This document shows, piece by piece, positions 24,382 through 32,004 of a DNA stretch of 64,000 nt. The stretch lies in the NCBI GenBank assembly GCA_017519975.1, contig JAFWRM010000033.1, positions 1 through 64,000 of the forward strand, in the 5' to 3' direction. The first letter of the stretch is position 1. Each line of letters opens with the position of its first letter. Below the pieces are notes generated by a model. That model ran no database searches and was not told the origin of the DNA. It worked only from the letters and a program-made list of their open reading frames with translations. Source of the DNA: Oscillospiraceae bacterium (GTDB lineage Bacteria; Bacillota; Clostridia; Oscillospirales; Oscillospiraceae). A program made the position numbers and the translations under genes.

Positions 24382-25266
24382 TCAGTCCTCCGCCAGGAAC
24401 GTTTCGAGATAGAGCCGGCAGCACTCGGCGGGATCCATGTCCGATCCGCTGTCCTGAAGGATGAAGCCGATCCGCTGAGCGGGGATCACGATGTCCTTCG
24501 TTCCGGCCTTGTTTCTTGCGGCCAGGGCCAGCTCCGTCACGACCTGCCGCAGATCCTTTCCTGCGTACGCGGCCCGGTACAGTGCGATGTCCTTCTCCCG
24601 GCGGCGACGGCAGCAACTGTTGTGCCCGTGGCGGAGCAGCGTCGCGATGCCGAAGGTCAGGGGCAGGATCGCCGTCAGCGACACCCAGACGGGAATGCGG
24701 GTGGCAAAACCGTAGAAATCGTTCCAGCCTCCGTGCTCCTCGCCGATGATGACCACCATGACGAGATAGACCAACGCGTAGAGGAACACGGGGATCAGCG
24801 CCAGGAAGGATTCCTTCCGGCGGACCATGTGGCTGTTGACAAAGCAGCAGAACGCGGCAATGGAAAGGACGGGGCAGAGGAAGTGCAGAAAGAAGCGCGA
24901 ACCGGAGAAGATCAGAACAAAGCCCTTGAAGGGCGCCAGTATGCACAGTGAAACAAGGAAGGTGAGGGTGACGGCCGTGACGGCGACATGCATCAGGACG
25001 ACCACCCAGTCGGGGAGGTGGTAGTTGTCCGTGCGCAGGCCGTCGACGGTGTAGGGGATGCACAGCATCATGGACAGCCCCATGAGAATGTTGGAATCCA
25101 CCGTGAACATGCAGAAGGTGCGGATCCCCATGTGGTCGAAGTTCTCGTCGTAGATCGTTACCAGGTTCATGACGACGCCCGCGCAGACACACACGGCCAC
25201 GACGGCGGCGCTGATCAGCGCGAACAGACACTGGGTCCGGTTGCTCCGGACGGCGGTATCTGTCAT
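24382..25266 (-). CDS. FAR-17a/AIG1 (Pr6Pr)-like membrane protein, paralogue
   Basis: 294 residues, minus strand, AAGGAGGGACC before the ATG. Six to seven helices occupy about 15-225, followed by a charged C-terminal tail of about 75 residues. FCMFTVDSNILMGLS and FFLHFLCPVLS carry the conserved Thr-x-x-SN and His elements of the family. It is collinear with the protein at 10111-11052, including DGLR, NYHLP-x-W and GEE-x-GGW, but here no YwaF-like partner follows. Enzymatic lipid hydrolysis is possible by homology; no direct evidence. Confidence 0.6.
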   Translation of the reverse strand: MTDTAVRSNRTQCLFALISAAVVAVCVCAGVVMNLVTIYDENFDHMGIRTFCMFTVDSNILMGLSMMLCIPYTVDGLRTDNYHLPDWVVVLMHVAVTAVTLTFLVSLCILAPFKGFVLIFSGSRFFLHFLCPVLSIAAFCCFVNSHMVRRKESFLALIPVFLYALVYLVMVVIIGEEHGGWNDFYGFATRIPVWVSLTAILPLTFGIATLLRHGHNSCCRRRREKDIALYRAAYAGKDLRQVVTELALAARNKAGTKDIVIPAQRIGFILQDSGSDMDPAECCRLYLETFLAED

Positions 25267-25288
25267 GGTCGGTCCCTCCTTTCCGGGG

Positions 25289-25315
25289 AAGGCGGCGCGC
25301 GCCGCCTTTTTTTTG
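25289..25315 (+). terminator. Palindrome with T8 tract upstream of the minus-strand membrane-protein gene
   Basis: A perfect 20-bp palindrome (half-site AAGGCGGCGC, 25289-25298) followed on the plus strand by eight T. It has terminator form on the plus strand, although it lies in the 5' leader of the minus-strand gene. It would block antisense transcription or fold in the leader RNA. Confidence 0.6.
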
Positions 25316-25519
25316 AGTATAGCATGTTTTCTCGGGCTCCTTCAAGAAGAGAGACCTCCAAAGGCAGGATGCATCCGGAGCGGAGAAAAGCGCGTGACTG
25401 AAAACCGCTCTCCAAATTGCCAGCATCCCCGTTATCTGTTAAAATGCGATCAGGAGATCCCACGCTCCTTTTTTCACGGGGCGGAAGCCCTCATGAACCG
25501 GCAAAGGAGATCTTGAGCA

Positions 25520-27151
25520 ATGAAACTGAGTTTTTACGGGGCAGACAGGTGCGTCACCGGCTCCTGCCACTGCCTGGAAGTGAACGGTAAGAGGATCCTG
25601 GTCGACTGCGGACTGCAGCAGGGCAGGGACGAAACGGACAACGCCGTCCTGCCGTTCGAGCCGAAGGAGATTGACAGCGTGCTGGTCACGCACGCGCACA
25701 TCGACCATACGGGGCGAATCCCCATGCTCGTCAGAAGGGGATTTGCGGGAAAGATCCATACGACCCGCCTGACGGCCCAGCTGATGGACGTCATGCTCCA
25801 GGACTCCGCGCATATCCAGGAGACCGAGACCGCCTACGACAACCGCAAGAAGCAGCGGGCGGGGCGTGCGCAGGAGGAGCCGATCTACACGGTGGACGAC
25901 GCTCTGAAGGTCCGGGACCATATCGTTCCCTGCGAATATGGCGAGACGGTCGAGGTATGCGCGGGAGTGAAGGCCACGTTCATCGACGCCGGTCATCTGC
26001 TGGGGAGCGCCTCGATCCTCGTGGAACTGACCGAAGGGGATATGCACAGGACCATCGTGTTCTCCGGGGATATCGGCAATGTCGATCAGCCCATCATCCG
26101 CGACCCGCAGACCTTCAGCGGCGCGGATTACGTCGTCATGGAATCCACCTACGGCGACCGCAACCACAGGGAAGTGTGGAGCTACACGGACGAGCTGGCG
26201 GAGATCATCGATGAGACGCTGGGCAGAGGAGGGAACGTCATCATCCCCAGCTTCGCGGTGGGACGCACGCAGGAACTGCTGTATTTCATCCGGGAGATCA
26301 AGGACGCGCATCTGGTGCGGTCTGTAGAGGATTTTCCCGTCTATGTGGACAGCCCCCTGGCCAGAGAGGTCACGAAGCTCTTCTGCGGAGACCTCAGCGG
26401 CTATCTGGACGAGGCGGGGATGGAGCTCGTCAGGGACGGCGAGGCCATGTTCTCGTTTCCGGGTCTGCACATGACGGAGACAACCGACGAATCCAAGGCC
26501 CTGAACATGGACAGGACGCCCAAGGTCATCATCTCCGCGTCCGGCATGTGCGACGCCGGCAGGATCCGCCACCATCTGAAACACAATCTGTGGCGCGCGG
26601 ACAGCGCGGTCGTGTTCGTGGGCTTCCAGGCACCGGGGACGCTGGGACGCACCCTGCTTGACGGGGCGGACCACCTGAAGCTGTTCGGCGACGAGATCGC
26701 CGTGCGGGCGAAGGTCGTCAACTTCCTGGGGCTCTCTTCCCACGCCGACCACGACCATCTTGTCGGATGGATCGGCAGCTTCACAGAAAAGAGACCGGAG
26801 CACGTGTTCGTCGTGCACGGCGACCCTGAGGTCGCTCCCGCGTTCGCGCAGGAACTGTGTGATCTGGGATACTCCGCCCACGCGCCGCTGTATACGGAGG
26901 AATACGATCTCGCCGCCTGTACGCAGCTGAAGGCCGGGGTCCTGCCGGAGCGGAAGGAGACTTCCTCCGGAGACGCCTCGTCCCGGACCTCGCCGGTATA
27001 CCGGGGGCTGCTGGAAGCGCTGGACCGCCTGACGGCGCTCATCCGCCGGAGCAGGGGACGGGACAACCGATCCCTCACCGCTCTCACCGGGGAGCTGGAG
27101 CGGATCACCGAAGAATACGGCTTCGATCCTGAGGAATATGGGAAGAGATAG
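25520..27151 (+). CDS. Beta-CASP metallo-beta-lactamase-fold RNA nuclease
   Basis: 543 residues. The MBL half has HAHIDHTG (about 58-65), GHLLGSA and SGDIG. The beta-CASP insert has ESTYGDR, PSFAVGRTQE and SGMCDAGRI; SSHADHD and VHGDPE complete the metal site. This is the YsxC-unrelated, CPSF73/RMM-type ribonuclease group (YtmP/'exonuclease of MBL fold' family) common in Clostridia, acting on RNA 3' end or decay processing in the cytoplasm. All metal ligands are present. The last ~70 residues are a predicted helical tail not needed for catalysis. AAAGGAG lies upstream. Confidence 0.88.
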   Translation: MKLSFYGADRCVTGSCHCLEVNGKRILVDCGLQQGRDETDNAVLPFEPKEIDSVLVTHAHIDHTGRIPMLVRRGFAGKIHTTRLTAQLMDVMLQDSAHIQETETAYDNRKKQRAGRAQEEPIYTVDDALKVRDHIVPCEYGETVEVCAGVKATFIDAGHLLGSASILVELTEGDMHRTIVFSGDIGNVDQPIIRDPQTFSGADYVVMESTYGDRNHREVWSYTDELAEIIDETLGRGGNVIIPSFAVGRTQELLYFIREIKDAHLVRSVEDFPVYVDSPLAREVTKLFCGDLSGYLDEAGMELVRDGEAMFSFPGLHMTETTDESKALNMDRTPKVIISASGMCDAGRIRHHLKHNLWRADSAVVFVGFQAPGTLGRTLLDGADHLKLFGDEIAVRAKVVNFLGLSSHADHDHLVGWIGSFTEKRPEHVFVVHGDPEVAPAFAQELCDLGYSAHAPLYTEEYDLAACTQLKAGVLPERKETSSGDASSRTSPVYRGLLEALDRLTALIRRSRGRDNRSLTALTGELERITEEYGFDPEEYGKR

Positions 27152-27170
27152 GGGCAGTGGGGGAACGGTC

Positions 27171-27242
27171 ATGAAAAGAACGTATGTTGTCGGCGGCCAG
27201 GTGACAGATATGACCATCAATACACGGATGAGATCAAAGTGA
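27171..27242 (+). pseudogene. Short reading frame resembling an msrA 5' end
   Basis: 23 codons starting MKRTYVVGGQ. The DNA around its start (27163-27204) resembles the start region of msrA at 28200-28240, including GGGGGA, ACGGT-ATGAAAA and the GCCGGCGG/GTCGGCGG stretch. The similarity ends after about 12 codons. It is probably a decayed partial duplicate or chance; no function is suggested. Confidence 0.25.
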
Positions 27243-27252
27243 GGTGTGATCG

Positions 27253-27771
27253 ATGGAACTGATGGAACTGATCATGAAAAGGCGGAGCATCCGCAGGTAC
27301 ACGGACGCGGAGGTTTCGGAACAGACGCTGAAATTGATCCTGCAGGCGGGACTCCTGGCACCGACCAGCCGCAATCTGAAACCGTGTGAATTCTATCTGG
27401 TCCGGGACAGGGAGACCCTGAAACGGCTCAGCGGCGCCAAGAGCGCAGGCGCCGGGATGATCGCGGACTGCGCGGCGGCGGTCGCTGTGTTCGGCGACGC
27501 CGAAAAGGCGGACACCTGGGTCGAGGACTGTTCCATCGCCATGGCCTTCATGATGCTGGCGGCGGAGGAGCAGGGCGTGGGAAGCTGCTGGGTACAGATC
27601 CATTTTCGAACGGACGCTTCCGGGAAAGAGGCGGAGGAGAACGTGCGGGAGATCCTGTCCGTTCCGGAAAAGCACCGCATCGTCGGCATCCTGGCGCTGG
27701 GGACCCCGTCGGAAGCAGTGGCCCCGCATTCTCCCGAAGACGCAGACTGGAGCAAGGTCCACAGAACATAG
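27253..27771 (+). CDS. Nitroreductase-family FMN oxidoreductase
   Basis: 172 residues. The FMN-binding N-terminus is MELIMKRRSIRRYTDAEVSE followed by LLAPTSRNLKPCEFYLV, both typical. The central ECCS-like region reads VEDCSIAMAFMMLAAEEQGVGSCWVQ, and the C-terminal VGILALGTPSE is standard. Such enzymes use NAD(P)H to reduce nitro groups, quinones or flavins. AGGTGTGATCG precedes the ATG. Nine bases after the stop the YciI gene begins, so the two are co-transcribed. Confidence 0.88.
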   Translation: MELMELIMKRRSIRRYTDAEVSEQTLKLILQAGLLAPTSRNLKPCEFYLVRDRETLKRLSGAKSAGAGMIADCAAAVAVFGDAEKADTWVEDCSIAMAFMMLAAEEQGVGSCWVQIHFRTDASGKEAEENVREILSVPEKHRIVGILALGTPSEAVAPHSPEDADWSKVHRT

Positions 27772-27781
27772 GAGGAGTACC

Positions 27782-28075
27782 GTGCAGTTTATCGTAAGAG
27801 CGTATGACGGCCCTCAGATGCTGGAGAAGAGGCTGGCTGTCCGGCCGCGGCATCTGGAGGGCATGAAGAGGATCGCCGATCACGTCGTCTGCGCCGGCGG
27901 GCTTCTGGATGATGAGGGGAATATGAAGGGATCGGTGCTGGTGATGGATTTTGAAGATCGCGCGGCTCTGGACCTGTATCTTGCCTCTGAACCCTATGTG
28001 ACGGAGCACGTATGGGATCGGATCGAAGTGGAACGCATGAACGTGGTGATCACGAACGGAAAACCGAAGGGCTGA
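27782..28075 (+). CDS. YciI-family protein
   Basis: 97 residues beginning at GTG 27782 with GGAGGAG 6 nt upstream. The family pattern is clear: an N-terminal MQFIVRAYDGP, R-x2-HL-x-GM, GGLLDDEG-x2-KGSVLVMDF and a C-terminal DPYV-like SEPYVTEHVW. YciI folds as a ferredoxin-like dimer with a buried His-Asp pair; His28 (RHLEG) is kept. A dehydrochlorinase relative exists, but the function here is unknown. It is coupled to the nitroreductase gene. Confidence 0.85.
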   Translation: MQFIVRAYDGPQMLEKRLAVRPRHLEGMKRIADHVVCAGGLLDDEGNMKGSVLVMDFEDRAALDLYLASEPYVTEHVWDRIEVERMNVVITNGKPKG

Positions 28076-28084
28076 TCGCATGCG

Positions 28085-28184
28085 GGTGCTCCGGTCTGCC
28101 GCAGCCTGTTGGACACCGGGAACGGACAGGATCCGTCGGTTTGGGGGAATCCGGAGCACCTGGCCGCAGCAGGCGGATCCTGTC
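28085..28184 (+). promoter_or_regulatory. Interleaved inverted repeats in the msrA leader
   Basis: Two perfect inverted repeats interlock: GGTGCTCCGG (28085-28094) with 28151-28160, and GACAGGATCCG (28125-28135) with 28174-28184. The order A-B-A'-B' permits either alternative hairpins or one pseudoknot just before msrA (ATG 28210). No known riboswitch class is recognised. Confidence 0.5.
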
Positions 28185-28209
28185 GGAAAAAGGGAATTGG
28201 GGGACGGTT

Positions 28210-28731
28210 ATGAAAAACGCGTATTTTGCCGGCGGATGCTTCTGGTGCATGACGCCGTCGTTCAAGATGGCCGGGGTCAGCCGCGTGGTGTGCGGGTATT
28301 CCGGCGGAAAGGAAGTCGATCCCGTATATGAGGACGTAAAGGCGCAGCGGACCGGGCATCGGGAGACGATCCTGCTGGAATACGATCCCGCCGCTGTTTC
28401 CTATGAAAAGCTTCTGGACATCTATTTTGAAAACGTGGATCCCTTTGACGCCGGCGGGCAGTTCATCGACCGGGGCCACTCCTATTCTCTCGCCATATAC
28501 TATACCGAGGAGCGGGAGAAAACCCTCGCTGCCGCCCGCATCGATAAGCTGGAAGCGGAGTCCGGACGTGCCGTATGCATCGCTGTTGAACCCTTTGACC
28601 GGTTTTACGACGCGGAGGAGTATCATCAGGATTACTATCTGAAAAATCCGGAAGATTTTGAAAGGGAAATGGTGGAATCGGGCAGACGCCGGAAGGTGCA
28701 CGAAAGCGGTTCCACCACGGAAGACACGTGA
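28210..28731 (+). CDS. msrA: Peptide-methionine (S)-S-oxide reductase
   Basis: 173 residues from ATG 28210. The active-site GCFWC motif is at residues 9-13 (AGGCFWCM), followed by GYSGG, GH-x-E-x2-L-EYDP and the C-terminal YHQDYYLKNP, all hallmarks of MsrA. It repairs methionine-S-sulfoxide in proteins, using Cys12-type sulfenic chemistry recycled by thioredoxin. The MsrB domain is not fused and no msrB is adjacent. The frame is open further upstream, but this start matches the family. A peculiar inverted-repeat leader precedes it. Confidence 0.95.
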   Translation: MKNAYFAGGCFWCMTPSFKMAGVSRVVCGYSGGKEVDPVYEDVKAQRTGHRETILLEYDPAAVSYEKLLDIYFENVDPFDAGGQFIDRGHSYSLAIYYTEEREKTLAAARIDKLEAESGRAVCIAVEPFDRFYDAEEYHQDYYLKNPEDFEREMVESGRRRKVHESGSTTEDT

Positions 28732-28806
28732 ACCGCGGCGTGAACGGAACGGCCGTGATTGCGGCGGCCGTATGAGACAGCGGACCAGAGGAGGGGGAGA
28801 ACGGCT

Positions 28807-29385
28807 GTGAAAAAAGTGATCTTTCTGCTGGCCTGCGTCACGTATGCGTTATTGCTTGCCGGGTGCGGGGCCAGAGTCGAAGTTTACGACGACCAGTCCG
28901 GGTATCGCGACCGCATGTCTTTCGGCGGCGCGGGCGCCGGTTCCCGATGGCACAAGTGGGGAATGGACGAAAGCATATGGCCGCAGACGATTTCCGATGA
29001 ATCCCGTGTCGCGGATTACAAGATGATCCGATACGACCCCTGGGACGTTCAGTATCTCGGTTACCTGGTCGTGGATTATTCGGCTGCCGACTACGCGGCC
29101 GAGGTCGAGAGGCTGAAGGCGTATCCGTCGACCGAATACGTCGGGTATTACGGCGTACGGGAAGAAGAAACGCTGGAGCTCCTCGCCATATGCGCCGATG
29201 ATTATTACGGATTTGTCTACGCCCTGACGGACGGTGTCGGCCGCATCATCTACGCTGAGCAGATCTTCTGCAATTACTTCATGGACATCGATTATGAAAA
29301 GTACATGCCGCGGGAATATCTGCTGGACGGTTTTTACGCCAGGCGGGGTAATCCGTATCGAGGACGGCGCCTGAGCGGCACCTGA
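28807..29385 (+). CDS. Lipoprotein of unknown function
   Basis: 192 residues from GTG 28807, which has GGAGGGGG 7 nt upstream; earlier in-frame codons would bury the signal peptide. Lipobox LLAGC gives Cys20 as anchor. The mature domain is Tyr/Asp-rich (VQYLGYLVVDYSAADYAAEV, YYGVREEETLELLAICADDY) without Cys or a known catalytic motif, and resembles small extracytoplasmic domains found in many Clostridia. It sits between msrA and an esterase gene without clear functional linkage. Confidence 0.7.
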   Translation: MKKVIFLLACVTYALLLAGCGARVEVYDDQSGYRDRMSFGGAGAGSRWHKWGMDESIWPQTISDESRVADYKMIRYDPWDVQYLGYLVVDYSAADYAAEVERLKAYPSTEYVGYYGVREEETLELLAICADDYYGFVYALTDGVGRIIYAEQIFCNYFMDIDYEKYMPREYLLDGFYARRGNPYRGRRLSGT

Positions 29386-29494
29386 TCGGCGCGGCCGCGC
29401 GGAAAAGCGCCGCCTTAGAAAAGCGATCCCACCGCTGAGGCCGGAGGTCCGCATCAGCGGCGGCAGAATGTGCTGCGGAGTGAGGAAGCATGAA

Positions 29495-30415
29495 ATGAAA
29501 TATGATATCCACCCCGATTTCCGGATCCTGGCGGCGATCCGTCCTCCGCTGAATCGAAAGACCATTCCGCTGATACAGAAAGCGATGGGCCTTCTGTTTT
29601 TCGGCCAGCGTTCGGACCGGACCGTCGCTGTCGAACGCGTGCGGATACCGACGGAAACTGGCCGCGCCGTCCGGGCGCTGCTGTACGTGCCTGCAGAGCA
29701 GAGAACGGACGGGTGCGTACTGTACTGTCACGGCGGAGGATACGCTTTCCCCGCCGCTCCCTATCAATATGAACTGGCCCGAACATACGCGGCAGGAGCC
29801 GGGTGCCGGGTCCTGTTTCCGGATTACCGGCTGGCTCCGGCGCATCCGTTCCCCGCGGCGGCAGACGACTGCTTTGCGGCCTATCGATGGCTCCTCGAAA
29901 CAGCGGGCGGCCCCGGCGTCGCCGTGTGCGGCGACAGCGCCGGCGGCACGCTGGCCATGTCGGTATGTCTGCGGGCCCTCAATGAGGGGATCCCTGCGCC
30001 GTGTGCCCAGCTGCTGACCTATCCCGCGGCGGGAAATGCCGGCGAGACGGAATCCTACCGGAAATATTCCGATACGCCCATGTGCAGCAGCAGAGACATG
30101 GAAATCTACGGGCAATGGTACGTACAGGATGAAACGGCAGGAAAGCTGTCTTACCGTTCGCCCATTGAGGCGGATTCCGTCGAAGGAACGCCGGCGACCT
30201 ACATTGAGACGGCGGAATTCGACGCGCTGAGGGACGGGGCCATCTTATACGCGGAGCGCCTTCGAACGGCGGGAATCGACGTGGAGCTGCACAACACAAA
30301 GGGGACAATCCACGGATACGATATGATGCTGAGAAGCGGCATCGTAAGGAAGCTGGTCGGCAAGCGGATCGCATTCCTGGAAAAAGCACTTCTGCCGAAA
30401 TGCCCGGCAAGATGA
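29495..30415 (+). CDS. Alpha/beta hydrolase, hormone-sensitive-lipase-type esterase
   Basis: 306 residues. The oxyanion motif is CHGGGYAF, the nucleophile elbow GDSAGG (Ser about 147), the acid Asp in ETAEFDALRDGA and the His in GTIHGYD, matching the Abhydrolase_3 (HSL/acetyl esterase) family. Such enzymes hydrolyse short acyl or aryl esters in the cytoplasm. ATG 29495 is preferred because GAGG lies 9 nt upstream; an in-frame ATG at 29468 has no ribosome binding site. DinB is encoded next in the same direction. Confidence 0.88.
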   Translation: MKYDIHPDFRILAAIRPPLNRKTIPLIQKAMGLLFFGQRSDRTVAVERVRIPTETGRAVRALLYVPAEQRTDGCVLYCHGGGYAFPAAPYQYELARTYAAGAGCRVLFPDYRLAPAHPFPAAADDCFAAYRWLLETAGGPGVAVCGDSAGGTLAMSVCLRALNEGIPAPCAQLLTYPAAGNAGETESYRKYSDTPMCSSRDMEIYGQWYVQDETAGKLSYRSPIEADSVEGTPATYIETAEFDALRDGAILYAERLRTAGIDVELHNTKGTIHGYDMMLRSGIVRKLVGKRIAFLEKALLPKCPAR

Positions 30416-30523
30416 TCCGACGAAGAGCGGAGGAGCCCGCTCTCCGTCGAACAAGCCCGACTGCGATCCGATGGCCCTTCGGCCGGCAGCAGAAGTCAGA
30501 AGCGGAGGAAGGAGAACCGGAGC

Positions 30524-31738
30524 GTGGGACAGATCGTCATTCATGTGGATATGGACGCTTTCTTCGCCGCGGTGGAGATCCGGGACGACCCGTCGCTGCG
30601 CGGCAGGCCGCTGATCATCGGGGCGCTGCCTCACGAACGCGGCGTAGTTGCGACCTGCAGTTATGAAGCCCGCAGATACGGCGTCCGCTCCGCCATGAAC
30701 ATCCGGGAAGCCTGGCGCCTGTGTCCGAACGGCGTATACATGCATCCGAATATGGAAAAGTACCGGGCCGTTTCGGAACAGCTGCACGGGATATGGCGGG
30801 AGTATTCGTCCGCCCTGGAAGCGATCGCCTTCGACGAGGCCTATCTGGACGTGACGGAGCGGGCCGGAGATTTTGAGGGAGCGATGAAGATCGGGCAGGA
30901 GATCCGACAGCGCGTACGCGATGAACTGAGACTCAGCTGCTCGGTGGGCGTAGCCTACTCCAAAACAGCCGCGAAGATCGCCAGCGAGGAGAAAAAACCG
31001 AACGGTTTTTTTGTGATTCGTACGTCGGAGGAGTTCGTGCGCCTGATGATCGATCGCGACGTGCGCTCTCTCTACACTGTCGGCGAGAAAACGGCGCAGA
31101 AGCTGTACGCTTACGGCATCCGCACGGTGGGGGATATCCAGGAAAGACAGGAGGAGGTCGTCCGCCTGCTCGGGAAACAGGGCCGGTGGATCGCGCGCCT
31201 TGCTTTTGGAACGGACGACAGGAAGGTTACGCCTTACCGGCCGGAGGACGCCAAATCCATCGGACGTGAGGTTACGTTCCAGAAAGACGTGGACAGCTAT
31301 GATCTGCTGAAGGACATCCTTCTGCTGCTGGCTCTGAGCGTGGATCGCCGGGCGAAGAACGTGCGCCTTCACGGCAAGGGGGTCTCTCTGAAGTTGACGT
31401 ATTCGGACATGAAGACGATCACGCGCTCTCAGAGTGTCTTCTCGGCAGATTCCGCTGTGGATATCTACCGGAGCGCGTCTGCGATGCTGGAACAGGTGGA
31501 ACGCCGCCCGGTCCGGCTGATCGGAACGGGGATCCATCATCTGTTCAGCGACGATGAGCGGCAGATGACGCTGGACGATATCCTCCCGGATTCCGCTTCC
31601 GGGAAGGAGGCGGAACTGCGTGAACTGCTTGACGGACTGCGGGAACGATACGGGCTGGATTTCGCGGGACACCTGGACCAGATCTATCAGGCGGACACGC
31701 TCCACAGGACCATAGAGTACATGAGAAAGCACGCGTGA
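30524..31738 (+). CDS. dinB: DNA polymerase IV (Y-family)
   Basis: 404 residues from GTG 30524 with GGAAGGAG upstream. Catalytic carboxylates are in HVDMDAFFAAVE (Asp8) and in the FDEAYLDV motif (Asp/Glu about 104-105). The thumb/helix-hairpin-helix and little-finger domains follow, and RQMTLDDIL near the C-terminus is a plausible beta-clamp-binding motif. It performs error-prone translesion synthesis. The motif usually begins SIDEAYLD; here it is AIAFDEAYLD. No LexA box is obvious in the 108 nt before it. Confidence 0.93.
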   Translation: MGQIVIHVDMDAFFAAVEIRDDPSLRGRPLIIGALPHERGVVATCSYEARRYGVRSAMNIREAWRLCPNGVYMHPNMEKYRAVSEQLHGIWREYSSALEAIAFDEAYLDVTERAGDFEGAMKIGQEIRQRVRDELRLSCSVGVAYSKTAAKIASEEKKPNGFFVIRTSEEFVRLMIDRDVRSLYTVGEKTAQKLYAYGIRTVGDIQERQEEVVRLLGKQGRWIARLAFGTDDRKVTPYRPEDAKSIGREVTFQKDVDSYDLLKDILLLLALSVDRRAKNVRLHGKGVSLKLTYSDMKTITRSQSVFSADSAVDIYRSASAMLEQVERRPVRLIGTGIHHLFSDDERQMTLDDILPDSASGKEAELRELLDGLRERYGLDFAGHLDQIYQADTLHRTIEYMRKHA

Positions 31739-31763
31739 AAAGATATTCCGATGCAGTAAACGT

Positions 31764-31800
31764 CCGGTCCGGCCGATGGTCATCGGCCGGACCGGCATTT
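31764..31800 (+). terminator. Intrinsic terminator after dinB
   Basis: Stem CCGGTCCGGCCGATG with its complement around a 2-nt centre (31764-31795), followed by CATTTTGG. Confidence 0.8.
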
Positions 31801-31904
31801 TGGGGAAAACGACAGGGGAAGGATCAGAGACTGAGGCAGGAATATGGAATATGGACGGAAACTGTAAAGATATACAGAAACTGCCTTGGTGGAGCCCTCA
31901 CGAA

Positions 31905-31933
31905 TTGACAATTATCCACAACGGATATATTAT
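31905..31933 (+). promoter_or_regulatory. Promoter of the UroD-family gene
   Basis: TTGACA (31905-31910)-N17-TATTAT (31928-31933). The resulting leader of about 65 nt can form a CGGGAA/TTCCCG stem (31951-31956 with 31981-31986) just ahead of the ribosome binding site. Confidence 0.75.
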
Positions 31934-32004
31934 TCTACCAGACGGAGAAACGGGAAACGCCGGTGCTCCGGTTCGAATCCTTCCCGAAAACGGAGGAATG
32001 CTGA

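Noticed and set aside
28076..28209. T-box or SAM riboswitch before msrA
   Set aside because: The T-box sequence AGGGTGGNACCGCG and the SAM-I core are absent; only the interlocked repeats remain.
31951..31986. tRNA-like T-arm (GGTTCGAATCC) with a CGGGAA/TTCCCG acceptor-like stem
   Set aside because: No anticodon or D arm fits, the T-stem has only two good pairs, and the segment lies in the leader of the UroD-family gene after a clear promoter.
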